The translations under genes and the position numbers were made by a program. Positions 1 to 11,608 of a stretch of 64,000 nucleotides of DNA are shown piece by piece. This DNA comes from Smittia aterrima. Its lineage: Eukaryota > Arthropoda > Insecta > Diptera > Chironomidae. The stretch covers positions 10,364,243 through 10,428,242 of the forward strand of contig CP093829.1 in the NCBI GenBank assembly GCA_033063855.1. Direction: 5' to 3'. The notes beneath the pieces are model-generated. The model had not been told where the DNA came from. It saw nothing but the letters and a program-made list of their open reading frames with translations, and ran no database searches. How positions within the stretch are numbered: the stretch's first letter is position 1; each line of letters opens with the position of its first letter.

Positions 1-2512
1 TGACTTCGAGTGTTTGATGATGCTCAAAACTCAACGACGAGACATCAAGTCGTGACCCATAAATTGATTCCTTTGTGTCGAGCCCCGAAAACTGTCTAAA
101 GAGGATTTTTTTTAATTCCGATACAAAATCAACTCGAAGAGTCATCTTGATGTAATCGGCAGACAGCTCTCTGAGGTGGAGCTCATTTTAAACGCACAAA
201 ATCAGCTTTTCATTAAAAATGCAAATATAAGCGAAATTCACAAGAGATTTGCGTGCAAAAGCAATTTAAGAGTCAAGACGTAATCAATTCGATTATGAAA
301 TCCTGATTAGGAAGCTCTAAATCTCCTCTTCTCGTTCTCACCAGTTTGTGTGCGATTCACATCAAACTGCGCGCGGGAAAACTCTCGATCTAAAACAATC
401 GCACAAAGCGATAGCGATGGACATTCTCATCAGTTAAATATGATAAACAAAAAAGTTAATTGCAGGTCGTGTGTACATTGCAAGTCGGCAATTACTCTTC
501 AACAACCGATGCTGACACAACAATGGGGAGGAAAGAGCTTTTCCCATCACTCGAAAGTCACATTTTTTGCGTAATTAAACTCATGGACAGGTGAGTTTTC
601 CCTCCCATTCATCACAATTCGTTTGGTTCAAGGTTCTACTATAAATCTCGACAGATGAAGATGGACTGCTTTAATCCGACTTGAATTTCAATTGAAATCC
701 TCATCGCCGCAAGATAATTTTCTTTAGAAAACTATACAAAAGTTTAATTATTTTTCCAACGTTTCTAGAAAATCTCCGGGAACAAGAGTCGAAATGCGAC
801 ATAAAAGGAAAATTAACAATTCAAATTTATTCTGTTTTTATTTCGGTAGGGAAAAGCGAGAAGATTTCCAATTGTTTTCATGCAACGCTGGCTTCACTGC
901 TTAAAGTTCTTGAATCTTTTTCGTTCTTTCTCTGAAGTTGAGTCTGTTAACAGCCATGTTTCGCATATGTGTTGTTATTTCTGCTTTCACGCTAGCTCCG
1001 ACATAACAAAACAAACGAAACGCATGTGATGGAATGAGCAGAAGATTTCCAGAGAAAAAAGAAAAACGAGACAAAGGCGAGTTTAGTGGGAAAGCAATTT
1101 TATGACAATTGCAAAAACAAACCCATTCACAAGCTCATCGCTTTGACAACTTTCAAGCAAGCATAATTAAAATTTTATGCAAAGAAACTTTCGCTTTGGC
1201 AATTAGTCTTCATTTTATTTGATTATGCAATTCTCAGAGTTTCGCTACTGATTGCACTCAGAGGATATCGGAACGGCGATTCAAAATCTTTATTGTTTTG
1301 ATTTGGACTCAAACGCACGGAAAAGCCTTTTGTTCAATCAAACGAAAAGTTTCCATTACGCTGACCTTCCTCAAATATAATTGATTAATTCCAAATGAAA
1401 GGAAAACACGGTCATGATTCATGTCGCATGTCTTAAGAGGTTTTACGTTTGTTTCGTGAGTAATTGGAACGACGTTGAATCAACCTTTAAGTGTTAGGGA
1501 AATTATCGGTAAAGGTTGAAGAAGCACGCAATTAAACAAAAAGTTGAAGATAAGAGGAAGTCAAAATCCTTGGAACGTTCTTAAAATCAAGACACTATAG
1601 CAACTGCGTGAGCTGCTTAAGAATGGCTTCTAGGCGAGGTTACTCAAGAGAAACAGGATTCTTCAAGACGATCGTTAATTAAAGATTAAATTGTGGCACT
1701 CACGATATCACTCGATTCTGAAGACAATCGATGATTTTTCACCGGAACACAAAATAAATCCAGAGTTGATGATTTGTTGCGGCTCGTAATGATAAAATTG
1801 ATCGTTGGTTGGCTTCTTTGCTCTTGAGAAAATCCGGTTTCAACTCTCGTGTCCTATTTCTCTCGTTTATCGAGTTTTTCCCTTTTGCTCGTTTACTTTC
1901 TCGGATCGAATCTTTTTAAAAACACATAAACAATCTTGAAACTCCTTTCTTCCGACGACGCAATTAAAAGGTTTTTGATCCTTTTTGCTTTCTTGTCGAT
2001 CAAACTTGTTCGATTGGATAAGAACTCACACTCAGGCACTGCTTAATTCTCTTTTTCTTCTTTCGATGTTTTCACATTGTTGTTGTCATTAAATATTTTT
2101 TTAATTTCGTTTTCTTATCGGAATATTTCATTTGTTTGCATTTTCCGTGTTTGATTATTCGATGAATACGATTACTTAGATATTTTTCTTTATCATTCTT
2201 TCATTCAACACAACAAGTTTATTTATTTTTATTAGCCGACTCTTCGAACGCGTCTTTACAACACGAGATCTCACAACATAATGACGTTTCGTATATCAAC
2301 TTGTTTTCCTATATTTTTGTTTGTAATAGCGCCATCTGATGTTTTAATTTGTCTTCGACTAGAAAGCGTAGGATGACTTTACATATTAAAGCGTTTCTTT
2401 ACATGAAAATATAAGTCTACCAACTAAATTGAGCAAACATTTGCTATCTTTCACAGAATGTTTTAATTGAAATTAACAGAGAAATTCTTAATTGTAATCA
2501 AAAAGCTTTAAG
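1..2512. other. Gene-free flank upstream of fuzzy
   Basis: No open reading frame here has protein-like composition or a convincing splice structure. The DNA is AT-rich with many A/T homopolymers. The last few hundred bases before position 2513 must contain the fuzzy promoter, but I see no clear TATA box or initiator. The rest may be intergenic or intronic to a gene outside the window. Confidence 0.5.
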
Positions 2513-3764
2513 ATGTCGATCCACCTGATGTGCCTTTCATCCAGCGGAACTCCAATTTTCACTAAAAAACGAGGAGATAGCGATAGGAGTGAATCAAATG
2601 TAAGTTAACTTAGTGCAAGTCAACATAAACAATTAAATTACCTTTTTGTAGCTTCCGTTCTCAACAGTTGCTTCATTAAATGGTGTTCACCTGTTCTGCA
2701 AAACTCAGAATGTTGGACTAACTATGACACAATTTGACGACAATGGCTTGATCGTTTGGAAAGAATTTGCAGAAAAAAATATTATCATAATCGGAATTTC
2801 GACGAGTCTAACTGAAAAAGTTCTGCGGTGTCTAATTGAAAAGTCGTTTGAAGCGATGGTGCTTCATGTCGGAATCAATGAGATCTTGAACATGAGGAAT
2901 GTTGATCGATTCAAGCGTGATTTGAAAAGCTCTTACTTTCAAATTGTAGAGAAGCTAATGGAAACGGCAGTAAGCGATTTTTTAGAGTACAATGAAGGAA
3001 TTTTGTGCAATGAAGCCGAAGCAATTCAAGAGAAATTAAATGAGTTCAGTGGTCAAACTTTCTCGCCCTATTGCTTTATCTTATCGAGGAACCGTTTGAT
3101 TTGTGCTACTGAAGGATTTTACGACCTTCATGTCAGCGACAGGAAATTATTAATCCTTTTGATCACACAGTCGAGTGCTCTTCAAAAAGATTTTCCAGTA
3201 TTCCTTCCTAACAAATCACCAACAATCGCTTATCGACTGATCTCATTGCCTCTTATTCAAGGAATCTCAGTTGGACTGATCTGCGGAGTGAAACCATCTT
3301 ATTCTGAGCTTGAAGTTCTCAGTCAGGACTTTTGGCAAGATTATTACGAAACACTCGTATCAGCTGAAGTTGGAAATCCAAGAAACTTTCCACTTTCAAT
3401 TGAACTTGATTCTGCGATAATGGGATTTCTTCTCCTAAACAAGACGCAAAAGAAATTCGTAATTTCTAAGAACATTCAACAGGTTGTTGGGAAGAAAAGT
3501 TCACACAGAATGGAGATTTTGAGAGCCTTCTTTCATCAATCGATCGACTGTGATGAGTTTCATGACGCAACTTTATATGATCCCAGCAACATCAAAGTCA
3601 CCGAACAATTTTACACCTCTGACTATCATAAATGCCACGCTCTGATAAACGACGACAGTATATTATGCGTAATGTATTTATCAGCAATTCCAAGTCACAC
3701 AATGCGATTTGTAACAAAGGATCTCCACGCAAGACTTTTAGCTGAAAAATCTTATTCGCTCTAA
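2513..3764 (+). CDS. fy: Planar cell polarity effector Fuzzy (CPLANE complex)
   Basis: Two coding exons, 2513-2599 and 2652-3764, are joined in phase 0 across a 52-bp GT-AG intron, giving 399 aa. The N-terminus (MSIHLMCLSSSGTPIF...) and the segment after the splice (LPFSTVASLNGVHLFCKTQ) match the opening longin-like domain of Fuzzy proteins, and the length is close to the roughly 416 aa of known orthologues. In flies and vertebrates Fuzzy works with Inturned and Fritz as the CPLANE complex, acting downstream of Frizzled in planar polarity, wing-hair placement and ciliogenesis. A poly(A)-type ATTAAA lies at 3792-3797. The gene is tail-to-tail with the amino-acid transporter. The start is chosen because the first-exon peptide is conserved. 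An ORF-only reading would start at 2724 and lose the first 53 residues. Confidence 0.9.
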
Positions 3765-4701
3765 ACTTTTTATATAAGAATAATTCTCAGCATTAAAAGA
3801 TCAAAATTTCTCCGTCCAGTGGTTTAAGATCAACTCAGAAGCTTTATTTCCTTGAGTACTTTTCACAGAAAATTAATTTGTAACACGAATAATAATTTTA
3901 GCTCAATATTTTAAAGCTCTACAGAGATAATTGTTTATTTCAAAATAATCCTTACATTAATATTTTTGTAATCGATATATTTTTCATCATGACACTTAAA
4001 CTGGTAATTAAATACTTAAGCTTCGCTGGTCAGCGACGAAGTTTGATTAAAATTATTGTCTTTCGTCTTTTCTTGTCGAGAATTGAAGCACAAAATTGTA
4101 TTTCATGTAAATATAGTTGAACATCTAATATTTTATCAAGTAATATAGATTATAAAGGACTTGGAGCCTTTCTCTAAAAGAGTAAAAGGACTAAACTTCC
4201 TCTGAGAGACTTGAGCTTCTACTTCAAGGCTGGGATGAGCTGTGAGCTCGAAATTAGCTTCGTCTAACTTAGAGGAAGCTTCAATGACTTATTAGCTCCA
4301 ATCCTCCTTTAAGATTCATTTAAAAAGTTGCATCTTATTGTCAACGTATGCTTCAATTGAATTGGCATGTTTAAGTGGATATAAACTCCGCTACGAGTTT
4401 CCAGGAACAAAATGTAAAACAAATCAAGGAATGATTTGATCTTTGATCAATTCTTAAACAATCTTCAGTAAAGGCAGTAATTCAAATTAGTCACGATTCT
4501 TTTTTTCTCTAAATTAATTAAATATGTTTTAGAGATAAGCATCACAAAAAGCTAAATTAGGCTAATCATTTTCTATTAGACACAAATTATTTAACTGGTA
4601 AACTTAAAAAATTTCGTCGACGACGCAACGGAGCACAATTTTAATTTAATCATTCATCACTTTTGATGAGATCATTTCATTCTCTTTGCTTCATGATATC
4701 T
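3765..4701. other. Convergent intergenic region
   Basis: This holds the 3' untranslated sequences of fuzzy (+) and the amino-acid transporter (-), about 940 bp between the two stop codons. The DNA is AT-rich and I see no additional gene. A short imperfect hairpin lies near 4020-4042, its arms being CTTCG and CGAAG around a CTGGTCAG core. Confidence 0.5.
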
Positions 4702-6228
4702 TTAATTAAGTTCGACGTGTTCAGCAACAATATCGGGATGAAGAATTTGCATTATACTTGTGAAGCTTCCAAATACAAAGCCCATAATGCCGAAAATCAT
4801 GATTCCGATGTCTTTCCACAGAATATAATTCCATTTACCGAGTCCTGATTCCCAGAATGTGATGATTTCGATAATAGGTGGAAAGATGAGAGCTAGAGTT
4901 GAACTACTAACGGCACCGACAAGTGAAATTACGGCTCCAAGATTAGGAATCATCGCAGCAAGGATAAACGTGAAAAGAACGAGTCCAATACGAAGCAAAT
5001 AATCGCCAAGAATTCGGTTGTTCTCTCCATGAAGTCTCGCACGAAGCCAAGGAGCAATGATATTGATTGGAACGTAGAACTGAAGCGTATAGCTGAGAAA
5101 AATCGCCATGGCCATCATTAAGCGAACGAGTTGCGCAAGCATGTCTCCTCCAAGATTTAGTGTTATTGAGCCCTTTACAGCATCGCCATATTTGAGATAG
5201 CCAAAGAATCCAACCGATGTGTAGAGACAAGCAACAATGACCATTCCAGTATTCAATACGCCTGTCAATCCACCAAAATCTTCTGGGTTTTTCATGTTAT
5301 TCTCAAGCGGTAGGACAACTCCAATTCCTTCAAAAGCATAGATCGCTGTTCCAAAATATAATGGGAGCTGCGCCCAAGAACTGAAGCCATCGACCGTGTC
5401 GGTTCTCGGTAAATCCTGGAGCATGAAGTAGAAGCAGATCACTAGACCACTGATTGTTAACACCGATGCGATGAATGAAACTGGAGTCAAATACTTAAGG
5501 TTCTTCACGAGATTCAAGAAGATCATTGGAAGAAGCATAAGGATTAGAAAAACTCGTGTGTCTAGCACGGTCCAATAATGCGCTACAACTTCTTGAAGAT
5601 TCACGGCAACGAATACGAAATAAACGCAGCAAAACCCAATCTGAGTTATGATCAGAAAAGTGTTAATGAGGTTCTTTGCTTTGTGAGAGTAGCGTCGAAG
5701 TCCTGGCGGTCCCGTTTCAAACGAAGCGAAGCAGACACCAGAGAAATTCAATGCTGGTACTTGAAGTCGTCTACATAGCTCATGACAACATTTAACAAGC
5801 ATATGCATGCAGTGAGTACAGATAAGTCCCATCAAGAGAGTACCAAATAAGCCGACAAAAAGTCCAGCATTTTTGAAAGCGTCAGGCATAGCCAAAATTC
5901 CTGTTCCGATGTTTCCCTTTAGCAAGTGAATCATTGTATCAAGGTTCGACGTCGGGTGTTCTAGATTCCGATTCTTTGTTGGGTCGTAATCATTATTAGT
6001 GGAATTAAAGAACGACGATGACTCATTTAAATCGTCTTTATGCTCTAAAATTCAAATGCGGGTCAGTAATGTTTGTAATCAAATCAAGTTTCGTTACTCA
6101 CCATCGCTTTGATTGCCATCATTTCCATCGACAACCACATTTTCGGGAGAGTTTCTCAGATCTGGACGAGGAATCGTCCGATGTTGTTCAACATCTTGAT
6201 GAAGCAGAGGTGAACGTTCTGAGCTCAT
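4702..6228 (-). CDS. Proton-coupled amino acid transporter (SLC36/PAT family, pathetic-like)
   Basis: Coding exons on the minus strand are 6228-6102 and 6044-4702, separated by a 57-bp intron (donor GTGAGT, acceptor TTTTAG). Together they encode 489 aa. After a hydrophilic, acidic N-terminal tail of about 85 residues comes the PAT signature: LEHPTSNLDTMIHLLKGNIG, then GTGILAMPDAF, then about 11 hydrophobic segments. This is the Aa_trans fold that imports small neutral amino acids together with protons at the plasma membrane or lysosome. In Drosophila, members such as Pathetic link amino-acid sensing to TOR-dependent growth. I cannot choose among the several insect PAT paralogues. A 5'UTR acceptor lies just upstream of the ATG at 6240/6241, so at least one non-coding 5' exon exists. 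An internal Met at 5934 would be an incorrect start, because the upstream exon is family-like. Confidence 0.92.
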
Positions 6229-7678
6229 TTTCGACGATGCCTAAAAATTATACAAATCTGTTAACAATCTGCTGACCTTTAATATTTTTCTGATGTCACC
6301 CAAACGCTTGTTAATAATAAGGAATTTACCTTGACCGTTCCAAACAAACTACGAAACATTTTTAATTAATAATCGGAATAAGAGGAAACTGATAAGCGAA
6401 GAGTGACTTGTCTCACAGAGCACAGGATGATTTATGCGTTTAAATCGGAATGCAATGTGATGATGAAGGAGACGAAAGAGAAAGCACTATTTGTGGAATT
6501 TGCCATTGAATGAGAAAAGAAGCATATGCGTGGGCAGGTAGAAAAAATATCCTCGAAGTTAAGGATACGTAATCGTTCTAATAAATGAATAGGCCCATAA
6601 ATCAATGAATATTCTTGTTCTGTCTCTTTCTTTATAGTTAGCGGAAACTTTTTAAAAACTTTCCATTCACGAGACATTATCGATTGTTTGAATGACAATA
6701 TTGAATCTTGACCAACAATGCCAACGGCTGGTGATAAGAAACGATCAGCCTCCCGCTCGGTGGTTAAACTTCCGCACACGACCGACAAGTCTGGGAAAAC
6801 AGCTCACGACAATGCAAAGACAATTCAACAGATTGATAATTAACACGCTTTGTTATCTCAGCCCACGCGTTGCTTTGAAAATCCAGATTGAAGTAGTTTG
6901 ATGTCAAAGGCTCACACATTTCAACTTTCTTATCACGAAAGTGTCAAAGCTAACTTGTCGTTTTCCGGACAAGATAATTGGATTCTATTCAGGGAAGGGA
7001 TTTGGATTTGAACGCAATCATTTTTATTGGGAGGTTTGTGAAACAAAGACAAACAGCTGATTAACGAAAAACTAACTCGGATGTCTAATTAAGTGGAAGG
7101 GGGATGTGTTAATTTTTTCTACTGTACCATACATGCTAATGAAAACCAAACAAACTCAAATCATTTTAAAGACTCACTTAATATCGTCGAAAATGAAAAT
7201 TAATAAAACTAAAGATGATCCACTCGCGATTTCTTTTGTGCAACAATTTTATAAAAAAAATTTTGTCCCAGATTGCTTGCGAATCCGGCAATTGTGCGAC
7301 TGTGACTAACGTTGAAACATATGTTGGAACACTTTATTGGTGAATTAACTGCTTACTTGTGCATCGAGCAACGGCAAACTCTCAGACGAGTCCATATTAT
7401 TTCATTTCTCGGGTATCACGACCTTGAAATCTTCTTACATTCACTGCCAGAGTGTCGATAAACAGAAACTTGATGTGGCAATCAGTCGTAATTTTGTTAT
7501 CAGCTGCTCGACGCTTTGCACAACGCGAAATACCAAACAATAAAGAGAACGAAAATTATTTTAGTGCTAAACGCACTTAGTTCTAAAATTATTTTACGAG
7601 ACGCACTCGAAGTGAACAAAAAACAAAAAATTCAATTCCATTTTAAAAATCAAAGTATTCAATAAAACCAGCCACAAA
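6229..7678. other. Divergent intergenic region, transporter and MED30 promoters
   Basis: This holds the 5'UTR intron end of the transporter (acceptor at about 6241) and the divergent regulatory DNA between it and MED30. A 118-codon minus-strand ORF at 6432-6788 has no protein-like pattern. I saw no other gene. Confidence 0.5.
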
Positions 7679-8486
7679 ATGAACAATCAAATAAATAATC
7701 AAATGATGGGTATGTTTTCAACGCAATAACAGTTCTAACTTATTATTTAACTTGTATTTCCAGATTTTCAGAATCAAATTGTTCCAAACAACCAGCAGCC
7801 CAATATGAATGTAGCTGCTATGCCTCAATTGACATTGCAAACTCCACAAACTCCCAATTCAGCTATGCAGATCGGTGGAGCTGCAGCTAATGCAGCAATT
7901 AATCCACAACAGAAAGAGTTCAACGTTTTATCGCTTTGTCGCGTAAGTTTGACGGTGGAAGTCGTCTATGAAGTATGAATTGACTTTCTTATGATTTAAG
8001 GTAGGACAAGAGACTGTACAAGACTTGCTCTCGAGATTTCAAGATATCTTCGGAATTTTGAAGAACCACCAACCTCCAAATGGACTACAAGGGTCAGGCC
8101 CAATGTCATCAGATAAACGACAGAAGATGCAAGATCAATTCAGAACGATTAGACTTCTATTCAAAAGACTTCGACTTCTCTACGACAAGTGCGATAACGC
8201 TGAGGATTACACTCAAGTGGAAAGTCTTATTCCATTCGTAGACGATGAAAATAAACCAGACATCGTTCCTGTTCACTCAGGTAAGAGAACTCCCATTGAA
8301 GCTTAGTAAAAACTAAGCTGTCATGCATTCTCTCCCTTTTTAGAAGAATATCAGCGAACACTTGTTGACAACCGTGAATTGACTGAAATCTTGGCCCAAA
8401 AAAATCTTCAGCTGAAGGAAATTATTGATAACATGAGGGCTATTATCTGGGAAGTCAACAGCATGATGGCTGCAAGAAAGTCGTGA
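7679..8486 (+). CDS. MED30: Mediator complex subunit 30
   Basis: Four coding exons (7679-7709, 7764-7942, 8001-8280, 8344-8486) join in consistent phase and encode 210 aa. A Gln/Asn/Ala-rich N-terminus is followed by the MED30 core: LCRVGQETVQDLLSRFQDIF, then KRLRLLYDKCDNAED, VESLIPFVDD and a C-terminal helix ending NMRAIIWEVNSMMAARKS. MED30 is a metazoan head/core-module subunit that helps Mediator bridge transcription factors to RNA polymerase II. The length is in the range of vertebrate (178 aa) and fly (about 318 aa) forms. The glutamine-rich extension is shorter than in Drosophila. Poly(A) signals (AATAAA) begin 7 bp after the stop at 8493, so the 3'UTR should be very short. The FASTK-like gene starts 149 bp downstream. 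Confidence 0.92.
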
Positions 8487-8635
8487 TCTGCTAATAAATA
8501 AAGAATTCCTCAAATATTTAAGCAAAAAATTCATTACCTACGTCGACTTAAAAAAAATTCACAGATACCTTCTACGTAATTTACGAACAACACTTGTTTA
8601 TAAACAAACAAAACGAGGTTTTAGACAATTTTTAA

Positions 8636-10156
8636 ATGTTCAGATTAAGCGCAAAAGTTTTTGATCTTCACTTCATCAGAGGATGTCACAGTGCTATCAA
8701 ACCACTTCAAGGTACTTTGCATTTACGATTCTTCGATCATCTTAAAGAAAACAAACCACTGAAATGTGATAATAATCTCGAAAAGATGATTCGAATGTTC
8801 AGAGAAACTCCATTGCCACTGGGATTACAGCAAGACAAACGATGTGGTCAAATTATCAAAGAGATATCAAAAAAGTCGCGATACCTGCAAGACGATATGT
8901 GCGGTTTGATGGATGTTTTGATTGAGATCATGCCTGAGAGAGTCACTAGAATTCGATTCTTTGTCGATGGAACGAAGACAATTTTCAGAGATTTCGAGAA
9001 AAACCCTAGCAAAGAAAAATTCGTCAAGCTTTGTTTCTACTTTGGACTCTTTAAAAAAAATCCTCCTGGACCTACGTTGTTAAATAATTTACTCGAAAAC
9101 CACTGCGAAAACATGCTCAAGAAAAATGTCAGCACAATAGACCTCGCCATTATCTGCACAGCGGCATACAAAGCAAGTGTTCGTTTCAATAGCCAGAGTT
9201 TAATAGATCGAATCCTCCAAGAAATCGAGACCACCAGCAAGGTGGACAGCGAAATCTTCATAGCACTTATTAAAAGCCTAAGAATGAATCGAATTTATTC
9301 TCACAAAGTCATTGAAAAGTTAATGGAACTAATTACTCAAGGAGAGTTTGATAATTTGGATGTAATTTCTTTAATCCACATCTTCGCTTACGTAGCTGAC
9401 AATTTTGTGAAAGATGACAATATCACGCAATTCTTCATCAAAAAATGTGTAGACGCAATGAATGAGGAGACTCGATCAAAAGATATTCAGAAACTTCTTC
9501 ATTCCTGCGCATTACTCAACGTTTCATTGGAACAAAAGCATTTTGATAAGCTGAACAACTTGGTAATTCACAAATTGGAACTAATAGAGTTCAAAGAAAA
9601 TTATGATGGTTTTGTCGACATTGCATTATCAATGTGGATGCTCGGATTCAAACCAAAGGAACTAATTGAAAAACTATCAAGTGATCCACGAATTCAAATG
9701 GGTGATGACCCAGATAGAGTCAAGATCGACTCAAGGAAAAAGCTCCTGTTGACATGTTTAGAGATTGAAGAACCTGATTGGGTAAAACATGTTCCTATGT
9801 TTTCCTTTGACCAGCAGAGAGCAGCTCCAAGGTACCTTCAGAAACCATCGCTAGAAATCATCAGAAAGCAGTACAAAGACAAAGATCTTAAGGTCGTACA
9901 GCAAATAAGAAATTTGAACGTTGCTGGTTTGTTGATGAAGGAGGAAAATGGCCAAATCATACACATCGAAGCGATTGATTCCACAAACGTCCTCACAGAT
10001 AACAAAACTCCCAATGGAATCATTGCTCTTAAAATTAGGCTCCTAAAACATTTGGGATGTCAAGTCAAAATCGTTAGTTCTCTTTTCATAAAATTAAGGT
10101 TTCTTGTGTTTTAATGGCATTTGGTTTCTTTACAGGAAAATTTGATGTCACGATGA
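8636..10156 (+). CDS. FAST-kinase-domain family mitochondrial RNA protein
   Basis: Coding exons are 8636-10072 and a tiny 21-bp terminal exon 10136-10156 (ENLMSR, stop), giving 485 aa. The N-terminus (MFRLSAKVFDLHF...) is basic and hydrophobic, like a mitochondrial targeting peptide. The middle is an alpha-helical repeat typical of FASTK/FASTKD proteins (for example a DIALSMWMLGFKPKELIEKL segment). The C-terminal 70-80 residues (EENGQIIHIEAID...LKIRLLKHLGCQVK) resemble the RAP domain. FASTKD proteins bind and process mitochondrial transcripts. I cannot assign the paralogue with confidence; a FASTKD4/Tbrg4-type protein is possible. If the last intron is retained, the protein would instead end at 10114 with an unrelated tail. 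The stop of the spliced form overlaps the end of the antisense pyroglutamyl-peptidase coding region. Confidence 0.75.
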
Positions 10157-10812
10157 TCCAGTGTCGAGGTCGATTACACACTGCTCAATAATCTTGAAAA
10201 TACCTTCCGCCATTTCCTTCGTTGTGAAAGGTTTGTTGATGCAAGGAACGTGAACAAAAAGTGATCGTTGCGAGTCATAATCAAGCGACTTTAAATAAAT
10301 ATAGCCACAAAGATAACGACCAACGTCACAAGAAGCTTCAAACATATCTCTTCCGAATGTTTCGTTGAGATACAATGTGATCTTGTCGACATTCAGTTTT
10401 GTTTCCAATCCTCTACATCGTCCCGAATTGGCTAAGCAAAGAAGGGGATCCGAAAGTGATTTGCCTTTGAAATCGTGAAGAGCAAATCCATTCATTGAAC
10501 ATTTTTCAAGTTTTATTTTGTTAGCTCCTGCGTGAACACCTACAATAGAATAAAATAGTACAATCTGGTTTAAATTACATCAATCATTTGTATCTTACCA
10601 CAATGAACAACAAGAAAAGGTTTCTCCTTCCAGATCTCTTCAACTTTCAAGTCTACGTCTTCATATTCAACAGAAACTTCGATTGTCCTTATCTGATACA
10701 CTTTCGATTTCACTACGATCTCTTTTGGCAAAAGCTTGACCGCCTCTCCACTTGCATTAACTTCGTGTCCAGCAAATTGTCCGTAGCCCGTCACGATAAT
10801 TAAATTTTCCAT
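10148..10812 (-). CDS. PGPEP1: Pyroglutamyl-peptidase I (pyrrolidone-carboxylate peptidase, C15)
   Basis: Minus-strand exons 10812-10599 and 10539-10148 encode 201 aa, close to the usual 209 aa. The family opening VTGYGQFAGHEVNASGEAV is present. The catalytic cysteine (C149, in SCDVGRYLCGY) and histidine (H168, in FVHVP) fall at the same numbers as in the human enzyme. The glutamate in KLEKCS (E83) is the probable third catalytic residue. The enzyme is a cytosolic cysteine peptidase that removes N-terminal pyroglutamate from peptides. The start was placed at MENLIIV (10812) rather than the in-frame Met at 10830, because family members begin immediately before this strand. The 3' end overlaps the FASTK-like CDS by 9 bp in antisense. 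A poly(A)-like ATTAAA on this strand (10115-10110) lies inside the FASTK-like intron. Confidence 0.92.
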
Positions 10813-11082
10813 TTTAGAAAAATCGTTCAAAATAAAATAAAATTGAAATGTTTTGCACTCGAGAAAATGAAAATAAAAATTGCGTCAGAGCGATCGAGTA
10901 AAGTAAGATTGGAGTTATTTATGGATGCAAGTAGCAAACAATGTTGTCAATTGAATTTCGAAAAGAAAAGTCTTTTATCTTCTTATTAGAATGTTTGAGA
11001 TTTTATTGTGAAAATTAGAAAGGAAATAAATCTTAAAATTCCTGGAATTAAATTGCATTGATCATCGTTTACGTTTCCTCGT

Positions 11083-11478
11083 CTAGCCCATGAAGTTAAC
11101 GACGACGATATGAAGAACAATGTGGGCGAAGATAAAATCAGCAAACCCTCTTTCAGGTGAAATTCCCAAGAATTGATGCTTGTTTTCTGGATTCGACTGG
11201 AGACGAAGGCAAACTAAAAAAAGAAAAAAAAAGATTAATTTACTGCAATTTGTTTTTAAATATAAATTACCCCCGAGGACGAAGCAGCTGACAGTGGAGA
11301 TGAACCCGGAGAGGAAGGAATTGAACGGGAACGTTCCAACAAGCACACAATAAGCAAATTGCAGAATTCCTGTCAGCAAAATATAAACGAGATAAGCGTC
11401 GATGAGTTTGAGCTTCTTTGGTGTGTTGTTTTGATATTCATCATAGAACTTGTTCAATACTGAGCCGAGTTGGACCAT
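11083..11478 (-). CDS. Dad1: Oligosaccharyltransferase subunit DAD1
   Basis: Exons 11478-11271 and 11213-11083 on the minus strand are joined across a 57-bp intron to give 112 aa (human DAD1 has 113). The cytosolic N-terminus (LNKFYDEYQNNTPKKLKLIDAYL) is followed by three hydrophobic helices and the characteristic C-terminus (NKHQFLGISPERGFADFIFA ... VNFMG). DAD1 is a small integral ER-membrane subunit of the oligosaccharyltransferase complex that N-glycosylates nascent proteins, and it is essential for complex stability. Reading through the intron gives a false 131-aa ORF; splicing restores the conserved VLGVCLRLQSN. The gene is head-to-head with the PRMT9-like gene, start codons 130 bp apart. 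Confidence 0.97.
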   Translation of the reverse strand: MVQLGSVLNKFYDEYQNNTPKKLKLIDAYLVYILLTGILQFAYCVLVGTFPFNSFLSGFISTVSCFVLGGNLYLKTNCSKLIFFFLFLVCLRLQSNPENKHQFLGISPERGFADFIFAHIVLHIVVVNFMG

Positions 11479-11608
11479 TTTGAGTTAGTTTCGCTTTGTA
11501 TTTAATCGAAAATTAGAGAGAAAATTTTTCCGGCAAAGACACGTCAAGACAAAAAGTGTTTATTGAAAACGTCGACCCCATCGAGTTGATTAAAAGGCCC
11601 GCTGAAGA
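11479..11608. promoter_or_regulatory. Compact bidirectional promoter, DAD1 / PRMT9-like
   Basis: Only 130 bp separate the two divergent start codons, so both 5'UTRs and core promoters must lie in this stretch (unless transcripts start inside the neighbour). I see no TATA box. This is an inference from gene spacing. Confidence 0.55.

Noticed and set aside
6432..6788. 118-codon minus-strand ORF in the transporter/MED30 interval
   Set aside because: Composition is not protein-like, there is no family pattern, and it sits in a divergent promoter region.
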